Source: Rhodoplanes sp. Z2-YC6860 (GTDB lineage Bacteria; Pseudomonadota; Alphaproteobacteria; Rhizobiales; Xanthobacteraceae). Taken from it: 64,000 bases of DNA. The stretch lies in NCBI RefSeq assembly GCF_001579845.1, contig NZ_CP007440.1:5602029-5666028 (forward strand), read 5' to 3'. Position 1 is the stretch's first letter, and each line of letters starts with the position of its first letter. The notes beneath the pieces were generated by a model, which did no database searches, had not been told where the DNA came from, and worked only from the letters and a program-made list of their open reading frames with translations. Below are positions 35,231 through 43,060 of this stretch, in pieces. A program made the position numbers and the translations under genes.

Positions 35231-35380
35231 CTATTTGCCTGCGGCGATCTGCTCCCACGTCTCGGCCATCCGGGTCAGGATCGTGCGGTGCTCAGGATTG
35301 GTGGACTTGCGCGCCAACAGCCGGCATTCTTCCGCCTTGTCCCAGGCTTCCTTCGCCGTCATCGGTTGCGCGTCTGCCAT
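35231..35380 (-). CDS. small helical protein of 49 residues, unknown
   Basis: The frame reads MADAQPMTAKEAWDKAEECR and ends AETWEQIAAGK, with a middle part LLARKSTNPEHR. It is compact, amphipathic and free of stops, with codon use like its neighbours. It resembles short stand-alone proteins with a K-A-E-E-C-R...NPEHR pattern that I associate with this bacterial group. Sixty bases upstream of its start is a palindrome resembling a lux box (35441-35460). No strong ribosome site. Downstream neighbour is the HD gene on the other strand. Confidence 0.6.
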   Translation of the reverse strand: MADAQPMTAKEAWDKAEECRLLARKSTNPEHRTILTRMAETWEQIAAGK

Positions 35381-35440
35381 TGGTGGCCCCATCTGCCAGC
35401 CAGAATGAGCCCTCCTAGGTCTCGCCCGTCACGCGCCGAT

Positions 35441-35460
35441 AGCTGTCAATGTTGACAGGT
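35441..35460. promoter_or_regulatory. lux-box-like palindrome, copy 2
   Basis: AGCTGT-CAATGTTG-ACAGGT: a 20-base dyad with a CTGTCAA/TTGACAG core, one mismatch from the ACCTGT-N8-ACAGGT lux-box frame. It lies 61 bases upstream of the 49-residue ORF and beyond the 3' end of the response-regulator gene. The rest of the 233-base gap holds no gene I can support. Confidence 0.6.
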
Positions 35461-35613
35461 TTCCGGACACGCAGAGCCAACGCATGATTGCCGCGGTTCC
35501 TCGCCGACGGGATTAATGCAATTCCCCCCAAGGAGCACCCGGAAGCGAGGAGCCACCCCCTTATTGCCGTGCCGTGACGATCAGTGCTGTGTCCTGACGG
35601 ATCCGGCCGCTGG

Positions 35614-36210
35614 TCAGGGGCTGATCAAGCCAAGCATCGCGCATTTCACCGCCGCCTGGATGCGGGTCGCCACCCCAAGCTTCCGCATGGCGTTGTCCAT
35701 GTGAAAGTTGACCGTCCGTTCGGCAATTTTCAGAATCACCGCGATGTCGGCCGACGATTTGCCGCGCGCCGCCCATGTCAAAGACTCCAACTCGCGCTCG
35801 GTCAGCCGATAGTTCGTGCTGTCCTGCGGGCGCTCGGCCTGGCCAGACAGCCGATGCCGAATGATCGCCAGCAACAGTTCGAAATCGATCGGCTTGGTCA
35901 CATAGTCGTCGCAGCCAAGCTGACGCGCCTGCATCTGGTGACCGCGTTGCGAGAACGCCGTCACGAAAATAAACGGCAGCGTCACCGGGAGGACCTTCCC
36001 GCTTCTGATCCTGGCCAGAAGATCGAGCCCGGACATGTCGGGCAGGTCGATATCGCACAGGACGAGGTCCGGTCTCGGGTGCAGCGCATCGAGGCCGTCC
36101 GATGCGGTCCCCGCAACGGTCACATCGAAGCCCTCGTCTTGGAGGACTTCGCTGATGAGGTCGGCCGTATCGGGATGATCCTCGATACAGAGAATACGCG
36201 GCGCAGACAC
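35614..36210 (-). CDS. response regulator with LuxR-type DNA-binding domain
   Basis: A 198-residue regulator. The receiver domain (about 4-122) has acidic DD-equivalents at 10-11, phosphoacceptor Asp53 in LVLCDIDLPDMSG, and Lys106 in YVTKPID. The C-terminal helix-turn-helix (134-198, RLTERELESLTWAARGKSSA and IAERTVNFHMDNAMRKLGV) reads like that of quorum-sensing LuxR proteins. GTG at 36210 is chosen for its GGAG site seven bases ahead; a TTG at 36225 abuts the kinase stop. It follows the kinase gene in one operon. Lux-box-like dyads lie on both sides of the operon. Confidence 0.88.
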   Translation of the reverse strand: MSAPRILCIEDHPDTADLISEVLQDEGFDVTVAGTASDGLDALHPRPDLVLCDIDLPDMSGLDLLARIRSGKVLPVTLPFIFVTAFSQRGHQMQARQLGCDDYVTKPIDFELLLAIIRHRLSGQAERPQDSTNYRLTERELESLTWAARGKSSADIAVILKIAERTVNFHMDNAMRKLGVATRIQAAVKCAMLGLISP

Positions 36211-36225
36211 GGCAGATCTCCGCAA

Positions 36226-37293
36226 TCAGTCTCCGATCGGCAGACGCACGGTGAGTGTCGTGCCGACGTCCAGATCGCTCTCGATTTCGATCGCGCCCCC
36301 GTGAGCGCTTACATAACGACGCACCACGTAAAGTCCAATCCCCGTCCCCGGAACCCCGCGGCTGTTGCTCGCGCGATAATACGGCTCAAACAGGCTCGAC
36401 TTCTCGGCGGGCGGAATGCCGCGTCCCCGGTCGGTGATCGACAGAATGGCAGAATCTGCTTCCGCGCGGCCCCACACCGAGATCGCGGTATGCTCCGGCG
36501 AATATTTCAGGGCGTTGGACAGGATATTGGCCACGACCTGCTGGAGCATGTCGGAGTTGCCGCGCACGACAGGCGGCAAGGATCCGATATCCGTCTGGAT
36601 TTCCCGGTCGCCCTTGAGCTGGACGACGAGATCGCCGATCAGCGAAGCGAGATTGACGTCTCCCGGCTCGAACTGATCCGACGCCTGAGCGGCTTCGGAG
36701 GCGGCCTGCACCTGACGGATCACCACATCGATGTGCTTCACGGCGCTATGAATCTTTTCGGCGCGCGTCGTGACCCCTTCGTCGTCCGACGCTGCCAGCT
36801 TCTTGAGGCGATAGGCCTGGCCATCGATCAGGGTCAGCGACGTGCCGATCTCGTGCGTCAGCATGTCGACGAAGCGGCGGCTGGTGTCGGCTTTGGTGCG
36901 CTCGGCTTCGTATTCGGAACGGATCTTCGCCTCCAACTCCTGACGGCTGGTCACGAGAAAGGCGACGAGCCACTGCGCCACGATGGCGATGGCCCGGTTG
37001 GTGAAAAACACCAGCGGCAACTGGTCATGGGGCGGCTGGAAAAACGCGCCGAGCACCGACAGCGAGGTTGCCAACGCCGCGCAGGCATAGGCGGCCCGAT
37101 GGAAGGAGAAGATCGCAAGCGGAATCAGAACCGCATAGATGAAGCAGATCGACACGTCGTCCGGCGGCGTGAGAATATCGAAGACGAAAACGCCAGCCAT
37201 CAGCGCGGCGACGAGAACCAGCGTGCCAAACGCGATGGTTCTGACCCGCGTCATCCAGCGGGCAGGCGTTTCGGATGTCAGACGATGGTCCAT
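36226..37293 (-). CDS. membrane sensor histidine kinase
   Basis: A kinase of about 355 residues. Four hydrophobic segments occupy about 18-115 (for example ICFIYAVLIPLAIFSF), with no large periplasmic sensor. The H-box FVDMLTHEIGTSLTLID carries His147, the N-box is VVANILSNALKYS, and the G-boxes are DRGRGIPP and GTGIGLYV. It is the cognate partner of the LuxR-type response regulator 15 bases downstream. The start is uncertain: ATG 37293 or GTG 37350, neither with a clear ribosome site. A perfect lux-box-like palindrome lies 115 bases upstream. Confidence 0.86.
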   Translation of the reverse strand: MDHRLTSETPARWMTRVRTIAFGTLVLVAALMAGVFVFDILTPPDDVSICFIYAVLIPLAIFSFHRAAYACAALATSLSVLGAFFQPPHDQLPLVFFTNRAIAIVAQWLVAFLVTSRQELEAKIRSEYEAERTKADTSRRFVDMLTHEIGTSLTLIDGQAYRLKKLAASDDEGVTTRAEKIHSAVKHIDVVIRQVQAASEAAQASDQFEPGDVNLASLIGDLVVQLKGDREIQTDIGSLPPVVRGNSDMLQQVVANILSNALKYSPEHTAISVWGRAEADSAILSITDRGRGIPPAEKSSLFEPYYRASNSRGVPGTGIGLYVVRRYVSAHGGAIEIESDLDVGTTLTVRLPIGD

Positions 37294-37407
37294 CTGGGCT
37301 GCTACGAAAGGCGTCTCATGGATGGCGCGGTTGCAGGCCCTGAAACCCACTGTTGCGAGCGCAGATCAACGGACCCTGCCACGGTAAAGCCCACTCGAAA
37401 CGGCGGC

Positions 37408-37427
37408 ACCTGTCAGTCCTGACAGGT
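37408..37427. promoter_or_regulatory. lux-box-like palindrome, copy 1
   Basis: ACCTGT-CAGTCCTG-ACAGGT fits the canonical lux-box frame ACCTGT-N8-ACAGGT exactly. The perfect dyad extends to 12-bp arms over 37405-37430 with a two-base centre. No T-run follows, so it is not a typical terminator. It lies between the kinase gene (leftward) and a small secreted protein gene (rightward). Confidence 0.7.
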
Positions 37428-37520
37428 GCCTGGATGCCCCGAACTCTTCATGTTCTCCGTGCCGCCGTCCGCGCCATCCCAAGCACAAGCGGATTGCCGG
37501 CGGCAAATTCGGAGAACCCG

Positions 37521-37787
37521 ATGCGGGTCGCGATGCTTGCACTGACGCTGTTCGCCGCACAATCCGTTCCCACGAGCGCCCACGAATACGGCCAGAATAC
37601 GGATCGCGTCGATACCAGCCGTTTCACCGGGCTGCGGTCGGCGCCGGAGAGGAACGTCAACAACGAAGAGGGCCATCCCGAGATCACCGCCCTCGTCGAT
37701 CGGACCGGCCCGTGCGTCGAATTTCGCGTCCGGGCCTCACGAAGGAATAGCGGCTCCGAAGCCAAGCATATCGAAAAATGTCACTAG
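37521..37787 (+). CDS. small exported protein, unknown
   Basis: An 88-residue protein with a signal peptide (MRVAMLALTLFAAQSVPTSAH, cleavage near residue 20). The mature part of about 68 residues is polar with two Cys (GPCVEFRV and the penultimate position in EKCH), perhaps forming a disulfide. ATG 37521 has GGAG six bases ahead. It is divergent from the kinase gene, with a lux-box-like palindrome 93 bases upstream, which suggests control by the two-component system. Strong hairpins follow its stop. Confidence 0.65.
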   Translation: MRVAMLALTLFAAQSVPTSAHEYGQNTDRVDTSRFTGLRSAPERNVNNEEGHPEITALVDRTGPCVEFRVRASRRNSGSEAKHIEKCH

Positions 37788-37800
37788 CCGGCGGGGGTGG

Positions 37801-37839
37801 GTTCTGACGCGCTGCACAAGCTTGTGTGAGCGTTAGAAC
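37801..37839 (+). terminator. imperfect hairpin after the small exported protein gene
   Basis: GTTCTGACGC and GCGTTAGAAC pair with one mismatch around an internal CACAAGCTTGTG palindrome. No T-run. It lies between the stop and the stronger hairpin at 37844. Confidence 0.35.
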
Positions 37840-37843
37840 GCAT

Positions 37844-37871
37844 GAAGGGCTGCCCTCACGGGCAGCCCTTC
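37844..37871. terminator. bidirectional terminator-like hairpin, repeated element
   Basis: GAAGGGCTGCCC-TCAC-GGGCAGCCCTTC, a perfect 12-bp stem between convergent genes. The same arms with a different loop occur at 42939-42966. Confidence 0.7.
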
Positions 37872-37908
37872 ATTTCATACGGCCTCGCAGCGACGCCGAG
37901 TTCTGCCA

Positions 37909-38217
37909 TCACTCCGCCAATTCATACGCCAGCAGCGCCGGCGCCAGGAACCACGCGGCGAGCTTGATCGGCGTGCCGGCGGCGGCAGCCTTGGGCTGCA
38001 GCTCCGGTGTGCGGTCGGCAAGCAGCAGCGCAAGCCGCCAGGCGACCCAATACATCGCGTAATAGATCGGAATGAAGGTCGCGAGCGCCGCGGTCTTGGA
38101 AACCGAATCGAGCAGCAGTCCGATGCCCACGGCGACCGCCTGTCCGACGATCATGAACACCAGATACGCGATGATCACGCGAACCGTGTTGCTGTGATTG
38201 CCCATTGTGTCACCCAT
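37909..38217 (-). CDS. small polytopic membrane protein, unknown
   Basis: About 102 residues with three hydrophobic segments (VIIAYLVFMIVGQAVAVGIGLLL; AALATFIPIYYAMYWVAWRLALLL; LAAWFLAPALLAYEL). No known motif. The start is ambiguous because ATGGGTGACACA occurs twice in tandem; ATG at 38229, 38217 or 38205 are all in frame. It is convergent with the small exported protein gene. Confidence 0.65.
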   Translation of the reverse strand: MGDTMGNHSNTVRVIIAYLVFMIVGQAVAVGIGLLLDSVSKTAALATFIPIYYAMYWVAWRLALLLADRTPELQPKAAAAGTPIKLAAWFLAPALLAYELAE

Positions 38218-38385
38218 CTTGTGTCACCCATCCTTGTTTTTTTGATCCGGAACTCGAGCGAGATCCGGCTTCGGACGATTGTTCGGAGCGGCACTATGCG
38301 GATCAACCGGCTGGACGATCCGTCGCAGCCGGTTTCAGCGGCGGCAGATCGTCGCAAGGACCGAACCTGGCCAAGCCCCAACTGC

Positions 38386-39093
38386 TCAGAGAACGCCGTG
38401 CATGATGCGGCGGCGAAGCGATGTCAGATGCGCCCGGGCCGCGCTGGCTGCCGCTTCCGGATCGCCGCATTTCAGCGCATCGAAAATCGCTTCGTGTTCG
38501 GTCTGGGTCAGTTGAAGGTCTGCGTCTGTCCAGAGCTGGAGTTGCCAGATGCGGCTGGCGCGCTGATGCAGCATGCGCATGACGTCCGCCAGGACGCTGT
38601 TTTCAGTGGCGCTGACGATCTCGTTGTGAAACTTCGAGTCGAGCGCCATGTAGCCCGCGCGGTCGCCGTCCTTGATCGCCTGCTTCGCCTGCTTGAGAAG
38701 CGTTTGCAGCGCCCGGACATGATGGGATTGCGCACGCTGCGCGGCGAGCGCAATGCCGGCAGGCTCCACGACCATGCGCGTCTCGATCAGCGCGATCACA
38801 TCGTTCAAGGAATCCGTCCGGATCATCACGCCCTTGCGGGGCACGATCTGCACCAGCCCTTCGACCTGGAGGCGATGCAGCGCTTCGTGAACCGGCGTCC
38901 GGCCCAGTCCGAGCTCGGTGCAGATGCGCGTCTCGTTGAGAAACTCGCCGGGCTTATAGGCCAGCGTCATCACGCGGTGGCGGATCTCGGCGTAGGCGCG
39001 CTCGGTCAGAGACGCGCCGGATTGCAGCCGCCCGCTCGATCCGTTCGGTGGGCTCATTCCAGCCGACCTGCGCTTCTGTTTCGCCCGCGGCAT
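38386..39093 (-). CDS. GntR-family transcriptional regulator (FCD type)
   Basis: A 235-residue regulator with a winged helix near residues 30-95 (LTERAYAEIRHRVMTLAYKPGEFLNETRICTELGLGRTPVHEALHRL) and a helical FCD ligand domain with metal-type His residues (DSKFHNEI, HEAIFDAL). The start is ATG 39093, or GTG 39099 overlapping the oxidoreductase stop. It is cotranscribed with the oxidoreductase and probably controls it and the divergent Bug-RidA-RraA-cupin genes. Confidence 0.88.
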   Translation of the reverse strand: MPRAKQKRRSAGMSPPNGSSGRLQSGASLTERAYAEIRHRVMTLAYKPGEFLNETRICTELGLGRTPVHEALHRLQVEGLVQIVPRKGVMIRTDSLNDVIALIETRMVVEPAGIALAAQRAQSHHVRALQTLLKQAKQAIKDGDRAGYMALDSKFHNEIVSATENSVLADVMRMLHQRASRIWQLQLWTDADLQLTQTEHEAIFDALKCGDPEAAASAARAHLTSLRRRIMHGVL

Positions 39094-39095
39094 CG

Positions 39096-40082
39096 TCACC
39101 CCGTGCGCTCGACAACGATCTTGCCCAGTTGCTCACGTTGAAGGCTGCGCGCAACCGCGGCCGGCAGATCGTCAAAGGCAAACACGCTGTCGATCAGCGG
39201 AGCCAGCGTTCCGTCAGCCAGGCTTGTTGCGTGATCCGCAAGGAAGCCTTGCACCACGCTGGCGTGCTCCTCGAGGGAGCGCGAGCGGAATGTCGCGCCC
39301 AGCAGGCGGATGCGCCGCACGGCGTGCACGTTGAGATCGATCTCCGCGTTGATCCCGCCCAGCCGGCCGATGTTGACGATCGTGCCGCCTAGCGCCGTGC
39401 AGCGCATGGTCTCGTTCAGGAGCGAGCCGCCGATGTTGTCCAGCACGAGGTCGGCGCCCTTGCCGCCAGTCTGCTGCAAGACGCTGTCGGCAAAACCTGC
39501 GTAAGGATCGGCCAATCCGAGATGCAGCCCCAGCGCGCGCAGCCGCTCGAGCTTTTGCGGCGAGGTCGACGACCCCATGATGATCGCGGCGCCGTAGCGG
39601 ACGGCAAGCTGCAGCGCGGCGATGCCGACGCCCGACGTCACCGCATGAACGAGCAGGCTTCCCGACGGCGGCAGGCGGCCGAGCATCATCATCGCGTTGA
39701 AGGCCGTCAGATAAGACACCGGCAGCGCGGCCGCCGTCGACCAGCGCATGTCGGCGGGGATCGGTATCGCAAGCGCCGCATTCATGCGGACAAACTCGGC
39801 GCAGCCGCCCTGCACCATCGCGGCGACGCGGTCGCCGCTGCGCATGCCCTCGACACCGTGCCCGATCTCCACCACCTCGCCGGCCGCCTCGATACCGGGA
39901 ATGGCCGCCGGCGCCGGCGGCGAATGCCGGAAATGCGATCCCGTCGGATACTGATCGACCCGGTTGATGCCGGCCGCCTGGACCCGCACCAGCACCTCGC
40001 CCGGCGCAGGGACCGGCATGGGGAAATCGGTCAGTTCAAACCGGACATCGGCGCCCGCACCGGATCCGACCCAGGCTTTCAT
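39096..40082 (-). CDS. zinc-less quinone oxidoreductase-like MDR dehydrogenase
   Basis: A 328-residue medium-chain dehydrogenase/reductase. The GroES-like domain has VQAAGINRVDQYPTGSHF and PGIEAAGEVVEIGHGVEGMRSGDRVAAM. The nucleotide-binding domain has LLVHAVTSGVGIAALQLAVRYGA. The catalytic-zinc Cys/His pattern is absent, so it is of the NADPH:quinone reductase type. ATG at 40082 follows GTGGAGCG. Its stop overlaps the gntR-like start, and it diverges from the Bug receptor gene by 116 bases. Confidence 0.88.
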   Translation of the reverse strand: MKAWVGSGAGADVRFELTDFPMPVPAPGEVLVRVQAAGINRVDQYPTGSHFRHSPPAPAAIPGIEAAGEVVEIGHGVEGMRSGDRVAAMVQGGCAEFVRMNAALAIPIPADMRWSTAAALPVSYLTAFNAMMMLGRLPPSGSLLVHAVTSGVGIAALQLAVRYGAAIIMGSSTSPQKLERLRALGLHLGLADPYAGFADSVLQQTGGKGADLVLDNIGGSLLNETMRCTALGGTIVNIGRLGGINAEIDLNVHAVRRIRLLGATFRSRSLEEHASVVQGFLADHATSLADGTLAPLIDSVFAFDDLPAAVARSLQREQLGKIVVERTG

Positions 40083-40198
40083 GCTCGCTCCACAATTGCT
40101 CCACAACGCAGTTGACTCGATCCTATAGTATGTTTGAGATATATCACAGCCGGATCACAGGGCAGCCGGCCTGGCTGCCGACTTCAACGGAGACAGCG

Positions 40199-41206
40199 AT
40201 GCAGTCCCTGCACCGGCCGTCGCGGCGCGAATTCACCAGGCGCGAACTGATGGGGCTCGGACTCGCGGCCGCCGTCGCCGGCGTTTCGCCCGCCGCCGCG
40301 GCGGACCGCTATCCCGACAGGCCGGTCCATATCGTGGTCCCCTATCCGGCCGGAGGCTCGGTCGACTTCGTCGCCCGCGTGCTGCAGCCGGCGCTGCAAG
40401 AGGTGCTTGGGCAGCCGGTCATCATCGACAATCGCGGTGGCGCATCGGGCATGATCGGCAGCCAGGCAGTCGCCAAGTCCGCGCCGGACGGCACCACGCT
40501 CGTGCTCGGCGGCGTGCAGACGCATGCGATGAACGCAGCCGTGATCAAGACCATGCTCTACGACCCGCTGCGGGATTTCACGCCGATCATCGAGACCACA
40601 CGCGCCAACTGGATCCTTGCCGCCAATCCGGGCACAGGCATCCGCACGCCGGCCGATCTCGTCGCCGTGGCGCGCGCCAAGCCGGACCAGCTCACCTACG
40701 CGTCATCCGGCAACGGCAGCGCCGCGCATCTGGCGTTTTCGCTGCTCGCGAGTGAGCTCGGCATCCGCATCACCCATGTGCCCTACAAGGGCATCGGCCA
40801 AGGCATCACCGACACGATCGCCGGGCAGGTCAATCTGGTGATGGGCGACCAGTCGACGCTGGTGCAGAACATCAAAGCCGGAAGCCTTGTCGCGGTGGCG
40901 ATGACCGGCAACGCGCGCTCCGCCATCCTGCCTGACGTCCCGACACTCGCCGAAACCATCGCACCCGGCTTCGACGTTCAGGCCTGGCAGGGAATCTGGG
41001 CGCCGCCCGGTCTGCCCGCCGAGCTGGCCACGACCATCAACGCAGCCTTCGCCAAGGCGCTGGCCAATCCATCGACCGTCGAACGCCTCAAGATTGCCGG
41101 CGTCGATCCCGTCGGCGGCAGCGTTGAGGACTTCAAGAAATTCAGCCGCGCCGAATGGGAGCGTTGGACGGGCGCCGCCCGCAAGGCAAATATCACCCCG
41201 GAATAA
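40199..41206 (+). CDS. Bug-family receptor with Tat-type signal
   Basis: A 335-residue receptor of the tripartite tricarboxylate family. It carries twin arginines (SRREFTRRELMGLGLAAAVAG, residues 8-28) rather than a plain Sec signal, which implies export in folded form. The mature part starts YPDRPVHIVVPYPAGGSVDFVAR and has ITHVPYKGIGQGITDTIAGQV. GGAG precedes ATG 40199. It is the first gene of a four-gene unit with RidA, RraA-like and cupin proteins, so it probably binds their substrate. No permease genes are adjacent. Confidence 0.88.
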   Translation: MQSLHRPSRREFTRRELMGLGLAAAVAGVSPAAAADRYPDRPVHIVVPYPAGGSVDFVARVLQPALQEVLGQPVIIDNRGGASGMIGSQAVAKSAPDGTTLVLGGVQTHAMNAAVIKTMLYDPLRDFTPIIETTRANWILAANPGTGIRTPADLVAVARAKPDQLTYASSGNGSAAHLAFSLLASELGIRITHVPYKGIGQGITDTIAGQVNLVMGDQSTLVQNIKAGSLVAVAMTGNARSAILPDVPTLAETIAPGFDVQAWQGIWAPPGLPAELATTINAAFAKALANPSTVERLKIAGVDPVGGSVEDFKKFSRAEWERWTGAARKANITPE

Positions 41207-41259
41207 GAAACGGCCGCTCGCACGGCCTTCAGCGCGATCAAAGCACAATCGAGGAAGCC

Positions 41260-41667
41260 ATGGCGCACCAGCAGCAACGCATCATCTCTCCGCACGTCGC
41301 CGAATATCCGCCCGGCCACTGGTCCAACTGCATCCGTGTCGGCGACGCGATCTATCTTTCCGGCTTCACGTCGCGCGGCAGCGACCTCACGACAATCCAC
41401 GGCGTCGGCGACGCTTACGAGCAGGCCAAGGTCATCTTCACGAAGGTCAAGAATTGCCTGGAGGCTGCAGGCGCGAAGATGTCCGACGTGGTGAACATGA
41501 CGATCTTCGTCACCGACATGGCCATCAACAAAGAGGTCTGGCGCGCGCGCCGCGAATTCTTCACCGGCCATTTCCCCTGCTCCACCCTCGTGCAAGTCGC
41601 GGCGCTGGGCACGCCGGAGATCCTGGTGGAAATCCAGTGTCAGGCGCACGCCGGAAGCGGCGCATGA
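41260..41667 (+). CDS. RidA/YjgF/Rid-family protein
   Basis: A 135-residue protein with the Rid fold: GDAIYLSGFTSRG, a central YEQAKVIFTKVKNCLEAAGAKMSDVVNMTIFVTDM, and LVQVAALGTPEILVEIQCQAHA. RidA proteins hydrolyse reactive enamines and imines; many catabolic operons contain a specialised member. The usual catalytic Arg of RidA is not present in this C-terminal strand, which places it with the other Rid subfamilies. GAGGAAG precedes ATG 41260. It overlaps the next gene by four bases. Confidence 0.85.
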   Translation: MAHQQQRIISPHVAEYPPGHWSNCIRVGDAIYLSGFTSRGSDLTTIHGVGDAYEQAKVIFTKVKNCLEAAGAKMSDVVNMTIFVTDMAINKEVWRARREFFTGHFPCSTLVQVAALGTPEILVEIQCQAHAGSGA

Positions 41668-42401
41668 GCGGACTTCGCCTGCTGTCGGACGACACGCGAA
41701 AGAAACTCGCCGGCAGCGGGGCCGCCAACATCAGCAACTGCCTTCTGAAGCGCGGCTTGCGCAACACCTTTCTGTTGGGCCTGCAGCCGCTCGCCGCCGC
41801 CCAAGAGGTACTGGTCGGGCCGGCCTTCACGGTGCGGTTCATTCCGGCTCGCGAAGACATCGACAGCATGGCGCTCTATCAGCGCGACGACAGCCTGCAT
41901 CGCCGCGCCATCGAGGAATGTCCGGAACGCGCTGCGCTGGTGATGTCGACCGGCGGCGATACGCGTGTCTCGTGCATGGGCGACATGATGGCGCTGCGGC
42001 TCAGAACGCGCGGCGTCGCTGGCGTCGTGACCGACGGCGGCTATCGCGACTCGCCCGGCATCCGCGCCACCGGCCTGCCCTGCTTCCAGCGCGAAAGCTC
42101 GGGGCCGGCCACGCCGATCACGCTGCATCCCGTCGAATTCAATACGCCGGTCGGCTGTGCCGGCGTGCCGGTCTATCCGGGCGACATCATGGTCGGCGAC
42201 GCCGAGGGCGTCGTCGCCATCCCGGCCCATCTCGCCGACGAGGTCGCGAACGAGGCATTCGCGGCCGTGCAATACGAGGAGTTCGCAGCCGCGCATATCA
42301 AACGCGGCCGGTCGATCTTCGGGCTCTTTCCAGCCACGCCCGAAAGCAAGGCCGAGTACGAGCGCTGGGTCGCGGCGGGCAAGCCGCCGCTGGACAAATA
42401 A
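41664..42401 (+). CDS. RraA-like aldolase/decarboxylase family protein
   Basis: A 245-residue protein of the RraA/HMG-aldolase fold: LLKRGLRNTFLLGLQPL, then the metal/substrate motif VVTDGGYRDSPGIRATGLPCF (about residues 123-143), with VYPGDIMVGDAEGVVAIPAH afterwards. Relatives cleave 4-hydroxy-4-methyl-2-oxoglutarate or decarboxylate oxaloacetate; true RraA instead inhibits RNase E. The operon context favours a catabolic aldolase. ATG overlaps the ridA-like stop, so translation is coupled. Confidence 0.82.
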   Translation: MSGLRLLSDDTRKKLAGSGAANISNCLLKRGLRNTFLLGLQPLAAAQEVLVGPAFTVRFIPAREDIDSMALYQRDDSLHRRAIEECPERAALVMSTGGDTRVSCMGDMMALRLRTRGVAGVVTDGGYRDSPGIRATGLPCFQRESSGPATPITLHPVEFNTPVGCAGVPVYPGDIMVGDAEGVVAIPAHLADEVANEAFAAVQYEEFAAAHIKRGRSIFGLFPATPESKAEYERWVAAGKPPLDK

Positions 42402-42415
42402 GTGGAGAGCCGATC

Positions 42416-42847
42416 ATGCCGGATACGCCCAACGCCCCGTCGATGAAGAGTCTCGAAGTGCTGATCCGCAGCGGAGAACTCGACCCGGCGAAATGGCTCG
42501 ACTTCCCGGACTTCGGGCTGCGTCAGTACTTTTTCTGGAAGCATCCTGCCAACGGCGGCAGCATCGCGCTGCTCGAATTCCAGAAGGGCGGGCATATCCC
42601 GGTCAAGCACATCCACGCCTCCAACCAGTTCATGTACTGCCTCGAAGGCGACTACGAATACACCGACGTGGGCATGCGGCTCCGCGCCGGCGACTTCTAC
42701 ATGAACCCCAAGGACAACCCGCACGGGCCCACGATCGCGCACGAGCGCAGCCTGCTGATCGAGATCTACGACGGCCCGCACTATTACGAGAAGCCGGTCT
42801 TCCACACCGACAAGACGATCGGCGACTTCCTGGCCAAGCCAAAATGA
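42416..42847 (+). CDS. cupin-domain protein
   Basis: A 143-residue single-domain cupin. GGHIPVKHIHASNQFMYCLEGDYEYTD carries the first motif, with His residues for metal binding, and YMNPKDNPHGPTIAHERSLLIEIYDGP the second. Such proteins act as dioxygenases, isomerases or sensors. It ends the Bug-RidA-RraA-cupin unit, has GGAG ahead of ATG 42416, and is followed by a terminator-like hairpin. Confidence 0.85.
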   Translation: MPDTPNAPSMKSLEVLIRSGELDPAKWLDFPDFGLRQYFFWKHPANGGSIALLEFQKGGHIPVKHIHASNQFMYCLEGDYEYTDVGMRLRAGDFYMNPKDNPHGPTIAHERSLLIEIYDGPHYYEKPVFHTDKTIGDFLAKPK

Positions 42848-42938
42848 ACGGTCGCCGACAAGCGGCAAGCGTCGAGAAATCCGGCATGGCGAAAGAATGA
42901 TCGACGGCGCGGAGTTGAGGTGAGTGTCCGGCAAACGA

Positions 42939-42966
42939 GAAGGGCTGCCCTTGCGGGCAGCCCTTC
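42939..42966. terminator. terminator-like hairpin, repeated element
   Basis: GAAGGGCTGCCC-TTGC-GGGCAGCCCTTC, arms identical to those at 37844-37871. It ends the four-gene catabolic unit. The following bases are CATTG, with no long T-run. Confidence 0.65.
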
Positions 42967-43026
42967 CATTGTCGAGCCGTGGTCCGGCGGAGGTCTCACG
43001 ATCCGGAGTGTGGATCGCGCAAACCT

Positions 43027-43060
43027 CGCCGCGAGACCGTGACTGTCACGTCACGCGGCG
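43027..43060 (-). terminator. stem-loop directly after the micro-ORF
   Basis: CGCCGCG pairs with CGCGGCG, enclosing GTGAC/GTCAC. On the minus strand it begins at the base after the stop codon of the 24-codon ORF. It lacks a T-run, so it could be a stabilising 3' structure rather than a terminator. Confidence 0.45.

Noticed and set aside
37405-37430. Terminator for the small gene region
   Set aside because: The 12-bp arms have a two-base centre and no T-run; the fit to the lux-box frame and the location between divergent starts favour an operator.
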